A stretch of 61,490 nucleotides of DNA, taken from contig JAPLNL010000097.1 of the NCBI GenBank assembly GCA_026692905.1, positions 1-61,490 on the forward strand. Direction: 5' to 3'. The translations under genes and the position numbers were made by a program. Source of the DNA: Planctomycetota bacterium. GTDB taxonomy: Bacteria > Planctomycetota > Planctomycetia > Pirellulales > Pirellulaceae. The notes under the pieces are model-generated. The model searched no databases. It was not told the origin of the DNA and saw nothing but the letters and a program-made list of their open reading frames with translations. This document shows positions 43,129 to 51,221 of this stretch, one piece after another (the stretch's first letter is position 1; every line of letters starts with the position of its first letter).

Positions 43129-43959
43129 TTACTTCTTGGGTTTTGGCACTTCAATCCGATGGACATTCATCCCGATTGCGTACCCAACTTGGCTTGAATC
43201 GGTTTCAAGGATGCGAATCTTGTTCACGGCATTCCCCATTTCGACTGCCTTCCAAGTTGCTCCGCCATCCGTCGTTTGGAAGCCATTTGGCACCGCTCCC
43301 ACCCAGCCGGTTCTAGCGTCTAAAAAACCGACGCCAAACTCTCGCACTTTGTGGTCGCTGACCAATGGCAACTCAGCCCAAGTCTTACCGCCATCGGTTG
43401 TCTTGGCAACAAAACGTTCTTTGACTGTTGGGTCCGGATTGTAAGACTGAATCGTAACATAACCAACCTCACGCGTTGGGAACGCGATCTTCCAAGTTAA
43501 CTCAAAAGATCTGGTCGATTGCCAAGCGTTCGTCCAAGTTTTTCCGCCATCTGTGGTCGATAGGATCAACGCGCTCGACTGAGCTGGGTCCGCGTGAGTA
43601 GCGGCTGCAATGAAGCCTTCATTGCGATTAAAAAAGTGAACATCAAAAGCCATTGCTGCTTTGTCGTGGATATCGACTTGTTGCCATGATTTTCCAAGAT
43701 CATCGGAATACAACATGGCGGTTGGGCCGCCAACTCTGCCCACTCCAATGATGCGAACTCGAGTATCCAAATTTCCAGCGTTCACAAACTTCTCTCGAAG
43801 AACTTGCATGGCACACAGACCAACAACCGGCGGCCCTTCGATGTTTGTGACAGCCGTCCGCATCTTTGGCGACCAGCGTATAGAGTTGTTCGCTTCGTCC
43901 TTGTGTGCCTTCATAGATGATGGTCCATTGAAAGCGGTCCGGTTTTTCTGTCGGAGCAA
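43129..43959 (-). CDS. BNR/Ycf48-like beta-propeller protein, probably 5'-truncated
   Basis: The frame encodes 276 aa. From about residue 35 it is a BNR/photosystem-assembly-Ycf48-like propeller with Asp-box repeats (YSDDLGKSWQQVD, STTDGGKTWTNAW, KTTDGGKTWAELP, QTTDGGATWKAVE). The first 30 or so residues are out of character and overlap the frame of the lipocalin-like gene at 43700-44167; there is no signal peptide. I read this as the 3' part of a secreted BNR gene whose 5' end was lost in a deletion that joined it, out of frame, to the neighbouring gene. It may still be translated from an internal start such as the Met at KMRTAV. Confidence 0.6.
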   Translation of the reverse strand: MLRQKNRTAFNGPSSMKAHKDEANNSIRWSPKMRTAVTNIEGPPVVGLCAMQVLREKFVNAGNLDTRVRIIGVGRVGGPTAMLYSDDLGKSWQQVDIHDKAAMAFDVHFFNRNEGFIAAATHADPAQSSALILSTTDGGKTWTNAWQSTRSFELTWKIAFPTREVGYVTIQSYNPDPTVKERFVAKTTDGGKTWAELPLVSDHKVREFGVGFLDARTGWVGAVPNGFQTTDGGATWKAVEMGNAVNKIRILETDSSQVGYAIGMNVHRIEVPKPKK

Positions 43960-44167
43960 CCCTCAACTCCATTTGAAACGAGTCTTGCTTGCTGTTGGGG
44001 CTATGGCTTTGCACTTCACCTTTCCAATTTCCGAACCAATCGTTAGGAAAGGATTTATTTTTTCGAACCGCTGCGACGGTTGGCGACTCAGGTTCTTGAG
44101 CTAAACAGGTCGGGCTGAAAACCAATGCGAACAATACGCCAAGTTGGCTACGAAAACTTTTGCTCAT
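43700..44167 (-). pseudogene. Truncated lipocalin-like secreted protein, out-of-frame junction with BNR gene
   Basis: The frame of 155 aa starts with a good signal peptide (MSKSFRSQLGVLFALVFSPTCLAQ). Up to about residue 105 it reads like a small secreted beta-barrel family (FGNWKGEVQSHSP, ELRVAP, FQWTIIYEG, QLYTLVAKDADG). After residue 105 (near 43853) it becomes a Cys/His/Arg-rich nonsense-like tail, while the overlapping frame takes up the BNR protein. The expected second half of the barrel is found in no frame. This is best explained by a deletion fusing two genes; a sequencing frameshift alone would not restore the missing part. Confidence 0.5.
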
Positions 44168-44307
44168 TGTTTCCCATCATTGCAAATTTGGAACTGGAAA
44201 ATTTCTTGATGAATCCGACTGTCGATGCTGCTTTGTGACGGTTAACTTGGGGTTAGCGAAATTTGGCCTCGTGGCGTGCTAAGGGCGTGCGTTTCTCTTG
44301 TAGCATA

Positions 44308-44428
44308 CCAAGCATTTTGCGACGAGTCGGGACGAGCCCGAACGTCGCGGTGGGCGGACGGGCGATGTTGGTTGCACGCCAAGCATTTTCGACATGGCGG
44401 GTCTAGCCCGAATGTCGCGGGGGCGTAC
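44308..44428. repeat. Imperfect 71-bp direct repeat
   Basis: CCAAGCATTTTGCGACGAGTCGGGACGAGCCCGAACGTCGCGG-like sequence at 44308 recurs at 44379 as CCAAGCATTTTCGACATGGCGGG...AGCCCGAATGTCGCGG, giving a period of 71 bases. Each unit contains a CGAC.../...GTCG hairpin. It fills part of the gap between the broken gene pair and the DUF3500 gene. Confidence 0.6.
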
Positions 44429-44455
44429 TGACGGAGCAGGTAAAAGTAAAATACA

Positions 44456-45448
44456 CTACGTTTTCAAGTGAAAGTAGCAGTGAATGTGAGGTTCGCCGCG
44501 GAAGTACCAAACCATGTCGGGACCTTCAATTTGCCACGTGTCCCAGACTTTGTCCGAACCGATGTCGTACTTGCCATCAAACCACGATACATTCAGTTGA
44601 TCGACCATTCCCTTTTTTTCAATCGTGTCGATGGTCGCGGTGATATCATCTGGCCGAAACATCGCCAACATGCCGCGCATGGTATCCACGAAAAGTTTCT
44701 TTTGATCCGGGCTCAGGTCCGAGCAACATAAGCCTCGCTTCTCCGCTGTCATTTTGACGACTGCTTCTGGACTCTCACTCCGTGGCTCATGCGTAACGAG
44801 TCCCTTGGCTTGTTGCTTGCCGTCTAATGACTCGACAAAACGATTGAAGTTCTTTCCTTGATACCAATAGGGATTTCCCGGATGGTCCTTGGCCTCGCGG
44901 AAGTTCTCGTTCATTCGATCAACAGGATGAGGATAATGGCCATAAAAGACCGGAGCTCCACCGAACCCTTGGCCCTTGTCCGTGTGCGCGTTGCAGCGAC
45001 GTGTCACATGGTGCCCAGTGAATAGAAACTCAAAATCCTTGTCCTCTGGCGTCCCAAAGAATCCTACCGCTGGAGCGTTCTTTTCGTCCCCATACTGATC
45101 TAGCAGGACCTGTTTGTTAATCGCGTCTTGATAGTCCGTGCTGTGGAGTGAGTCGAAGATCTTTCGAATCAAGTCTTGCTGATCGGCATTGAACGTACTT
45201 GGGACACGATGGTCAGGATGGATGTACCACCAGTTGCTAACGAACTGGCGGCGCGGGTGATTCATTGGCAAGCAGACTCTTTGACGCTGCGAATCATTGA
45301 GACTTTTGTAAAGTTGCATCGGCAGCGAGTCGACACTCGCGTCGTTTGCGTATGCAGTCGGAAGAAGCTTTCCGAGGGGTGCCGCGGCAAGTGCTCCCAA
45401 GGTGGCGCCTGCGGATTGGAGCAAATTACGGCGAGTCAGTAGATTCAT
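44456..45448 (-). CDS. DUF3500 domain protein with Tat-like signal
   Basis: This 330-aa protein is read from the ATG at 45448 (MNLLTRRNLLQSAG), which starts a twin-arginine leader with an Ala-rich core. An upstream in-frame ATG at 45520 would add 24 residues before it. The body matches DUF3500: DFEFLFTGHHVTRRCNAHTD in the middle, LSPDQKKLFVDTMRGMLAMF and a terminal GPDMVWYFRGEPHIHCYFHL. The His-rich C-terminal motif suggests metal binding, but the family's function is unknown to me. It is a single gene with no evident operon partner. Confidence 0.75.
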   Translation of the reverse strand: MNLLTRRNLLQSAGATLGALAAAPLGKLLPTAYANDASVDSLPMQLYKSLNDSQRQRVCLPMNHPRRQFVSNWWYIHPDHRVPSTFNADQQDLIRKIFDSLHSTDYQDAINKQVLLDQYGDEKNAPAVGFFGTPEDKDFEFLFTGHHVTRRCNAHTDKGQGFGGAPVFYGHYPHPVDRMNENFREAKDHPGNPYWYQGKNFNRFVESLDGKQQAKGLVTHEPRSESPEAVVKMTAEKRGLCCSDLSPDQKKLFVDTMRGMLAMFRPDDITATIDTIEKKGMVDQLNVSWFDGKYDIGSDKVWDTWQIEGPDMVWYFRGEPHIHCYFHLKT

Positions 45449-45657
45449 GGCGTACACTTTCGTCGATTGATAGAACGGTCCAGAAACCTCCATCATCGCT
45501 GAATCCGGCTGCTGAATCAATAATAGTTATTGAAAGCGGTGTCGAAGAATTGTCTCAAAAGTAGTGTTGAACAATTGTCTCAATTGTTAACGCCCTGCGT
45601 CCCCATCTCCGTGAGTTGAAATGTTGGCAAAATGCCCCCGATGAGCTGTGGCTAATT

Positions 45658-47124
45658 TCAATACCCACCGGGCGTTGAGAAATCGCTGTAGGTATTGAAC
45701 TCCTCGTGCCGATTTCCAATCTTGTTCATGAATCGGGTAAAGCTGCTTTCCCAAACCAATTCGACGTCACCGACTGGACCATTACGCTGCTTGGCGATAA
45801 TGATTTCCGCTTGGCCTGCATATTGCTCGGCGTCTGCGCCACGGTGGTAGTAGCCTTCACGGTGAACGAACATGACCACGTCCGCATCTTGCTCGATCGC
45901 ACCGGATTCTCGAAGGTGACTCAGCTTTGGCCGGTGGTCTTTGCCTTCTTCGGATTGCCGATTGAGCTGCGAAAGGCACAGGATTGGAACGTCTTGTTCA
46001 CGAGCCAGCATCTTCAAGCGTCGAGCCATCTTTGCAACTTGCTCCTGCCGTGGATCTTTTGGATTGTCCGGATCCAGTAGCTGCAAGTAGTCGATCACGA
46101 TGAGGCCGATCTTGCGTCCGTTCGGCTTGCGCATTTCCTGCTGAGAAATGCGGCGAGCCACTGCGGCAACTTCGCTCACCGTTCGGCTTGGGGCATCATC
46201 GATGTAGAGCGGAGCTTGGCTAATCTTGGCGGCGTTGGCCAGCAGCCGCTTTTGGTCATCTTTGCTGATGGTACCAACCTTTAACCGCTGGCCGTCGACT
46301 TTGGCAATCGAGCACAACATACGGTCGACCAGTTCGATCGCGTTCATTTCGAGGCTAACGAACAAAGTTGGCGCGTTTTCTTTCATCGCCACTTGTTCGG
46401 CTATGTTCATCGCAAAGGCGGTCTTTCCCATACTAGGTCGAGCAGCCAAGATGATTAATTCGCCGTTATGAAGACCACCGGTCATCTGATCGAAATCGGT
46501 GAAGTGGGTTAAGACGCCGCTCTGCAGTTGTTCACCCTGCATACGCTGATCAATACGAGTCATCGCCGCTTTGAGCACTTCGGAAACCGAAGCCGCAGTG
46601 TTAGCGCTTCGGTCGTCCTGGATGCTGAAAATTTTCTGTTCCGCTTGAGAAACCAATTCTTTCGCGTCCGCACTCTCGTCGTAGGCATCGGACAGAATGG
46701 AGGTCGACGCGTCGATCAGACGCCGCATCACCGCCTTACTTCGGACGATTTGAGCGTAGTACTTGGCGTGGGCCGCGTTGGGGACACTGTGGGCCAATTT
46801 AGCAAGATAACCGGCGCCACCAACGAGTTCGTAGTCGCCCGCGGTCTTTAAGTCGCTGATCAATAGGGTCGAGTCAATCTTTCGTCCCGTATCGAACAAG
46901 TTCATCATTGCGCTGTAGAGCTTGCGATGGGCATCATCGTAAAAGTCGTCCGCCCGAAGCTCCATAGCCAGATCGTTGGCCACGTCCGGGTTCAAAATCA
47001 AACAACCAAGAATCCCCATCTCAGCTGCCAAATCAAACGGTGGCGACCGATCGAGGATGTTCGTCGTCGGCGGTTTCTTTTTCTTGGAATCGTCTTTGCG
47101 GTACCGCTTTGAATCATCGATCAT
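45658..47124 (-). CDS. dnaB: Replicative DNA helicase DnaB
   Basis: This 488-aa hexameric helicase unwinds DNA at the replication fork. The N-terminal primase-binding domain (about 27-130) opens PPFDLAAEMGILGCLI. The RecA-like domain has Walker A ARPSMGKTA (229-237), the Walker B segment GLIVIDYLQLL with the DnaB-typical QLL, and the arginine-containing SQLNRQSE...HLRESGAIEQDADVVMFVHRE block. The N-terminus carries a basic extension (about 1-25, KDDSKKKKPPT). No intein or insertion is visible. It ends 210 bases from the DUF3500 start and faces the halogenase-like gene across a repeat-rich gap. Confidence 0.97.
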   Translation of the reverse strand: MIDDSKRYRKDDSKKKKPPTTNILDRSPPFDLAAEMGILGCLILNPDVANDLAMELRADDFYDDAHRKLYSAMMNLFDTGRKIDSTLLISDLKTAGDYELVGGAGYLAKLAHSVPNAAHAKYYAQIVRSKAVMRRLIDASTSILSDAYDESADAKELVSQAEQKIFSIQDDRSANTAASVSEVLKAAMTRIDQRMQGEQLQSGVLTHFTDFDQMTGGLHNGELIILAARPSMGKTAFAMNIAEQVAMKENAPTLFVSLEMNAIELVDRMLCSIAKVDGQRLKVGTISKDDQKRLLANAAKISQAPLYIDDAPSRTVSEVAAVARRISQQEMRKPNGRKIGLIVIDYLQLLDPDNPKDPRQEQVAKMARRLKMLAREQDVPILCLSQLNRQSEEGKDHRPKLSHLRESGAIEQDADVVMFVHREGYYHRGADAEQYAGQAEIIIAKQRNGPVGDVELVWESSFTRFMNKIGNRHEEFNTYSDFSTPGGY

Positions 47125-47255
47125 CAGAAACCACCACTAAAAAAAGGCTCGCGCCACCCCTGCCTGGGCGACTTTCGCATTCTACCGATTTGAGCCTGGC
47201 AAGCGAGACAGAACTAGATTTAGTGGTTGATGAAAGAAAACCACAAAACTTGCGC

Positions 47256-47540
47256 TGGTGCCCCCTTCAGGCGAATGCTGTGAAACATTTCTCTCTGCTG
47301 AAAACAGCCTTTTTTCTGTAGCGAAAGTCGTCAAGACTTTCGGCTGCATTGCATAAACCACCGAAACTCTTGACGAGTTTCGCTACAAAATACTTCACAG
47401 CGTTGCCTTCAGGCGGTCACGTTTCGTAACGGAATTGGTATGAATTCCATTGGCTCCTCGATTTCGTTTTTTGGATTCGGAGTTGGTGCTGAATTCCCGC
47501 GAATCCAGCTACAGAACGACCGCCTGAAGGGGGGGCACCA
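47256..47540. repeat. 285-bp composite palindromic element
   Basis: The ends TGGTGCCCCCTTCAGGC (47256-47272) and GCCTGAAGG...GGCACCA (47522-47540) are inverted copies. Inside, GTAGCGAAAGTCGTCAAGAC (from 47318) and TCTTGACGAGTTTCGCTAC (to 47386) form a second inverted pair. The latter belongs to the CGAAACTCTTGACG family also seen at 30795. A third inverted motif, CTTCAGGCGGTCAC near 47408, faces the right end. It lies between dnaB and the halogenase-like gene. The rest of 47125-47689 carries no gene. Confidence 0.75.
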
Positions 47541-47689
47541 ACCAATCGCGAGAAAATCCCAATTTTGCTGTCTGGACGACAGTTGTTTGGACGACTATTA
47601 TTTCGGTTAGTCGAAGGAGGGTGCCTAAAGGGCATCCATTTCAAACCTCGCTTCCGGGTACTTTGCCCGATTATTTCTGGGAGAAAACC

Positions 47690-48937
47690 ATGATTCAGTC
47701 GATCGACCGTTGTGATGTCATCGTGATTGGCGGTGGGCCGTCCGGTTCTGCAACCGCAACCTTGCTCGCCAAGCGCGGTTTCAAGGTCACTCTCTACGAA
47801 CGGGATCACTTCCCACGATTCCACATCGGAGAATCGCTCATTCCTTATTGTTACCCGGTCATCAAACAGCTCGGAATGCTGGACAAGATGAAGGGAAGTC
47901 ACTTCTCCAAAAAGTACGGTGTTCAGTTTGTCAATGAACACGGCAAGCTATCTGAACCCTTTCGATTCGGTCAGTACGACCCGCACGAGCGTTCGCAATC
48001 CTGGCAAGTTCTCCGAAGTGAATTCGACCATATGCTGCTCAATAACGCTCGAGAGCATGGCGTAACCGTTCACGAGGGAGCACGCGTGCTCGATCTATTG
48101 ATGGACGGCGAGCGTGTCATTGGTGTCAAAGTAAAGCTCGAAGGTGAATCAGAAAAAGATGTTCGTTCGCAAATTGTTGTCGATGCAAGCGGCCAATCCT
48201 CAATCGTGATGGATCGAATGGATTTGCGTGAATGGGATCCTGTTTTGAAGAAAGCAGCTATTTGGACCTACTGGAAGGGTGCGAAACGAGAACCGGGCAT
48301 CGATGCGGGCGGTACGATCGTGATGCAAACGCAGGAGAAAAAAGGGTGGTTCTGGTACATTCCGCTGCACGACGACGTCGTGAGCGTTGGGGTCGTGGCT
48401 GGATTTGATTATCTGTTCAAGAACCGTGAAACCAAGGACATCGAAAAGATTTACATGGAAGAGGTGGCTCGATGTCCAGGCGTTCAGCCGAGAATTGCAG
48501 ATGCGGTTCGTGAGGGGGATTACAAAGCTCAAAAGGAATATTCCTACAAAGCGAAAAAGGCAGCCGGAGACGGATGGGTTTTGGTCGGCGATGCCTTCGG
48601 ATTCCTTGACCCACTTTACTCTTCCGGTGTGATGCTGGCATTAACCTCGGCCTCGATGGCATCGGAATCGATCGCCAATGCCCTGGATGCAAACGACCCG
48701 AGCGAGCAACGATTGCGAAGCTGGGAGCCTGAGTACGTCAAGGCAATGGATCGCATGCGGAATTTGGTATGCGCCTTTTACGACGGTTTGAACTTCGGTC
48801 GCTTGGTTCGAAAGTATCCAGAAAAGAAGAATCTCATTACCGATGTGCTCGTAGGCAATCTGTTCAGCGAAGAAGTCGACGAGTTATGGCCTTTGATCGA
48901 AGAACTTCGCCAAGAAGACGCCGCCATGGCAATGTAG
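47690..48937 (+). CDS. FAD-dependent oxidoreductase, flavin-dependent-halogenase-like
   Basis: This 415-aa protein is read from the ATG at 47690, just before the dinucleotide-binding fold; the longer frame from 47621 adds 23 residues partly derived from the repeat-rich leader. It has GGGPSG (14-19) with the acidic YERD at 36-39, then FPRFHIGES (41-49), the conserved segment of phenolic flavin halogenases and geranylgeranyl reductases. WFWYIP (220-225) fits the WxWxIP motif used to diagnose flavin-dependent halogenases. GDAFGFLDPLYSSGVMLAL is the second FAD contact. It could be a halogenase, a reductase of the geranylgeranyl reductase group, or an uncharacterised monooxygenase. No flavin reductase gene is nearby. 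Confidence 0.82.
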   Translation: MIQSIDRCDVIVIGGGPSGSATATLLAKRGFKVTLYERDHFPRFHIGESLIPYCYPVIKQLGMLDKMKGSHFSKKYGVQFVNEHGKLSEPFRFGQYDPHERSQSWQVLRSEFDHMLLNNAREHGVTVHEGARVLDLLMDGERVIGVKVKLEGESEKDVRSQIVVDASGQSSIVMDRMDLREWDPVLKKAAIWTYWKGAKREPGIDAGGTIVMQTQEKKGWFWYIPLHDDVVSVGVVAGFDYLFKNRETKDIEKIYMEEVARCPGVQPRIADAVREGDYKAQKEYSYKAKKAAGDGWVLVGDAFGFLDPLYSSGVMLALTSASMASESIANALDANDPSEQRLRSWEPEYVKAMDRMRNLVCAFYDGLNFGRLVRKYPEKKNLITDVLVGNLFSEEVDELWPLIEELRQEDAAMAM

Positions 48938-49095
48938 CAGGCGACAGAGTAGCAGGCACGCTCCGTCGTGCCGTCCGCTGGAGTGGAGAGTCACTTGGGT
49001 CGTGTTCCCAACATGTCCGAGTATATTCATCGATAAAATTTCCAATTCAACTCCATCGGCTTGGCTGCTATGTTTTCATCGGAAGCTAGCTTCCA

Positions 49096-49296
49096 TTGCT
49101 CCAAGATTTGTTGATTGCATTCTTTGGTCTGATTGCCCTCTGGGTCAGAAAATCGCCAGTAGCTATGCAATTGGAAGACGACTACGCTCGTCCTTTTGTT
49201 GCAGCCATTCGCAATTTCAAATCGAAAGAGGCCTGCATGGCCTTATTGAAGATCGCCATTTCGAATCCGACTTCGTTGGAAACAATCGCGTCTTGA
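49096..49296 (+). other. Possible small membrane protein or gene remnant
   Basis: A 66-codon frame (MLQDLLIAFFGLIALWVRKSP, then QLEDDYARPFVAAIRNFKSK) has one hydrophobic helix and a plausible helical tail but no family I recognise. It may be a relic. The remaining parts of 48938-49427 show nothing else. Confidence 0.2.
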
Positions 49297-49427
49297 GTTG
49301 TGATGCGACGGACGTTCGGGAAACGACAACCAGAGTGCCTGGCCTTCCTGTGCCAGCAATCAAAGCATCAAAAGAAAAGTGATTTAAGGCGAGCCGCAGG
49401 CTGAAAACTACCTGCCGGGGTTTCAAT

Positions 49428-49617
49428 GGGAGAGCGAGGCCACCGCTGTAAACATCTTTGCAAAGTCAATTCCGCTGAAAACCTTAGGGAGGGCGAGGCT
49501 CCTGCCGAGCCAACGGTACAATGGTTCGGCAGGAGCCTCACCCTCCCGAGCAATGAATTGCTTAGGCCAACTCGTTGGAAACATGTTTACAGCGGTGGCC
49601 TCTCCCGGCCTCTCCCC
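49428..49617. repeat. Nested palindrome of the EAPAEP/GSAGASPS family
   Basis: The outer arms are GGGAGAGCGAGGCCACCGCT (from 49428) and its inverse ending in GCGGTGGCCTCTCCC (from about 49581), both adjoining GTAAACAT/ATGTTTAC. They enclose an inner palindrome (49487-49548) with arms GGGAGGGCGAGGCTCCTGCC and GGCAGGAGCCTCACCCTCCC. TAAACAGAGCTGCC follows at 49623. One member appears to have inserted into, or arisen within, another. The inner arms match the repeat inside the GspJ leader at 36213. Confidence 0.85.
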
Positions 49618-49855
49618 CGGAGTAAACAGAGCTGCCATTCGCCTAATGGTTAGTAGAAAGCAATCAAATCGGGCGAATGAATCCCGAAGACGCGTCAGCT
49701 TGCATCACTCGGCGTAATACTATGCCGAAAAGGCTTAATCGCCATGTGGCGAACACAATTCCGACTTTATTCGAACCTGCGTGTCCCGTATCCTATCTAA
49801 GAGATAGCCAAGGTTGGCTACATCTAGGCACATTTGTTTCGAACACCAAAATTCC

Positions 49856-51079
49856 ATGAGCGCAAGTAATTTCAAAGTGGAGTGGGCTCCTCGAGTTCAC
49901 CGACTCCCTCCGTACCTTTTTGGACGTATCAACAATCTTTTGTATCAAAAGAGACGAGCGGGCCAGGATGTGATCGATATGGGGATGGGAAATCCTTCTG
50001 ATCCGCCTGATCCATTGGTCATCGCCAAACTGACTGAGGCTGCCTCCGATGTCGGCAATCATGGCTATTCCAAAGCCAACGGCATCTTGAATTTGCGTCG
50101 TGAGTTTACGAGCAAGTATTTGCGCAAATATGGCGTCCGTTTGGATCCCGAGACCGAAGCGCTCGTTTGTTTGGGCTCGAAAGAAGGCTTTTCGCACATG
50201 TGTTTGGCTCTGATGGGAGCGGGTGACACGGCGATCATTCCTGCCCCCTATTTTCCTGCCCACATGTACGCAGTCATTTTGGCTTCGGGCAATGTCGTCG
50301 CGTTGGACGTCTCGAATACGGAAAAATACCTCTCGAACATCGCTTATGCGTGCGAGCATTTTTATCCAAAGCCCAAACTGCTCATTATCAATTATCCGCA
50401 CAATCCTTCTACCGTTACCGTCGAGCCTCAGTTCTTCGTCGACGTGGTGAAGCTTGCAAAAAAATATGGATTGATGGTCATCAGCGACTTTGCCTACGCG
50501 GATGTGGCTTACGATGGCTACGTCCCACCTTCGTTCCTTTCGGCACCTGGTGCAAAGGATGTCGGCGTGGAATTCACGACGATGAGCAAAGGCTACAACA
50601 TGGCTGGTTGGCGCGTCGGATTTTGTGCTGGCAACGCGGACATGGTCAAGGGGCTTGCTACGATCAAAGGTTACTATGACTACGGCATGTTCCAAGCGAT
50701 TCAAATCGCTGCGATTGTTGCGTTGCGTGATACCGAAGCGACCGTCGAAAAGCAGTCATTGATTTACCAAGGTCGACGTGACGTTTTGGTCGAAGGACTT
50801 CGCCGAATCGGCTGGGAAGTCAACGTGCCCAAGGCGGGGATGTTTCTCTGGGCCAAGATCCCTGAACCATGGGCCTCGCAAATGAACTCGGTCGATTTCG
50901 CAATGCATTTGCTAGAACACGGCAATGTAGCAGTCAGTCCCGGCGGCGGTTTCGGCCCGGTTGGCGAAGGTTACCTGCGAATCTCGCTAGTAGAAAACGA
51001 AGCGCGATTGCGACAAGCGGTTCGGCACATTGCGGCTTGCTTGGATCAACGCAAAACACCGGAACTGCTGAAGGTCTGA
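49856..51079 (+). CDS. Class I/II PLP aminotransferase (AlaC/LL-DAP aminotransferase-like)
   Basis: This 407-aa enzyme is read from the ATG at 49856; earlier starts add unrelated residues. The N-terminus [20 protein letters not shown] and [16 protein letters not shown] is typical of AlaC and of LL-diaminopimelate aminotransferase-type class I enzymes. The PLP lysine is Lys245 in [19 protein letters not shown] and the late [18 protein letters not shown] are also conserved. It should transfer an amino group between alanine or glutamate and a 2-oxo acid, possibly in alanine or lysine metabolism. The choice between AlaC and DapL cannot be made from sequence alone. Confidence 0.9.
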   Translation: MSASNFKVEWAPRVHRLPPYLFGRINNLLYQKRRAGQDVIDMGMGNPSDPPDPLVIAKLTEAASDVGNHGYSKANGILNLRREFTSKYLRKYGVRLDPETEALVCLGSKEGFSHMCLALMGAGDTAIIPAPYFPAHMYAVILASGNVVALDVSNTEKYLSNIAYACEHFYPKPKLLIINYPHNPSTVTVEPQFFVDVVKLAKKYGLMVISDFAYADVAYDGYVPPSFLSAPGAKDVGVEFTTMSKGYNMAGWRVGFCAGNADMVKGLATIKGYYDYGMFQAIQIAAIVALRDTEATVEKQSLIYQGRRDVLVEGLRRIGWEVNVPKAGMFLWAKIPEPWASQMNSVDFAMHLLEHGNVAVSPGGGFGPVGEGYLRISLVENEARLRQAVRHIAACLDQRKTPELLKV

Positions 51080-51221
51080 CCGGAACTGCGGAAGGCCTGA
51101 AAGATACTCACGGTCGCATCCGGCAGATGCGACCCACGGTGGGTCACTCTTGCCAAGAGTGACCTTGTTCGTGTCTGTGTATCGTACCTGTCGGTGTGTC
51201 GCCAAACTACGCAAGGAAATC

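Noticed and set aside
47290-47316. GCTG-AAAA-CAGC followed by T residues, as a terminator
   Set aside because: The stem is four to five base pairs only, it lies upstream of dnaB rather than after a gene, and it is part of the composite repeat.
49793-50704. 303-codon open frame antisense to the aminotransferase
   Set aside because: Its translation is Arg/His-rich and unlike any family, and the opposite strand carries an intact PLP enzyme with all motifs.
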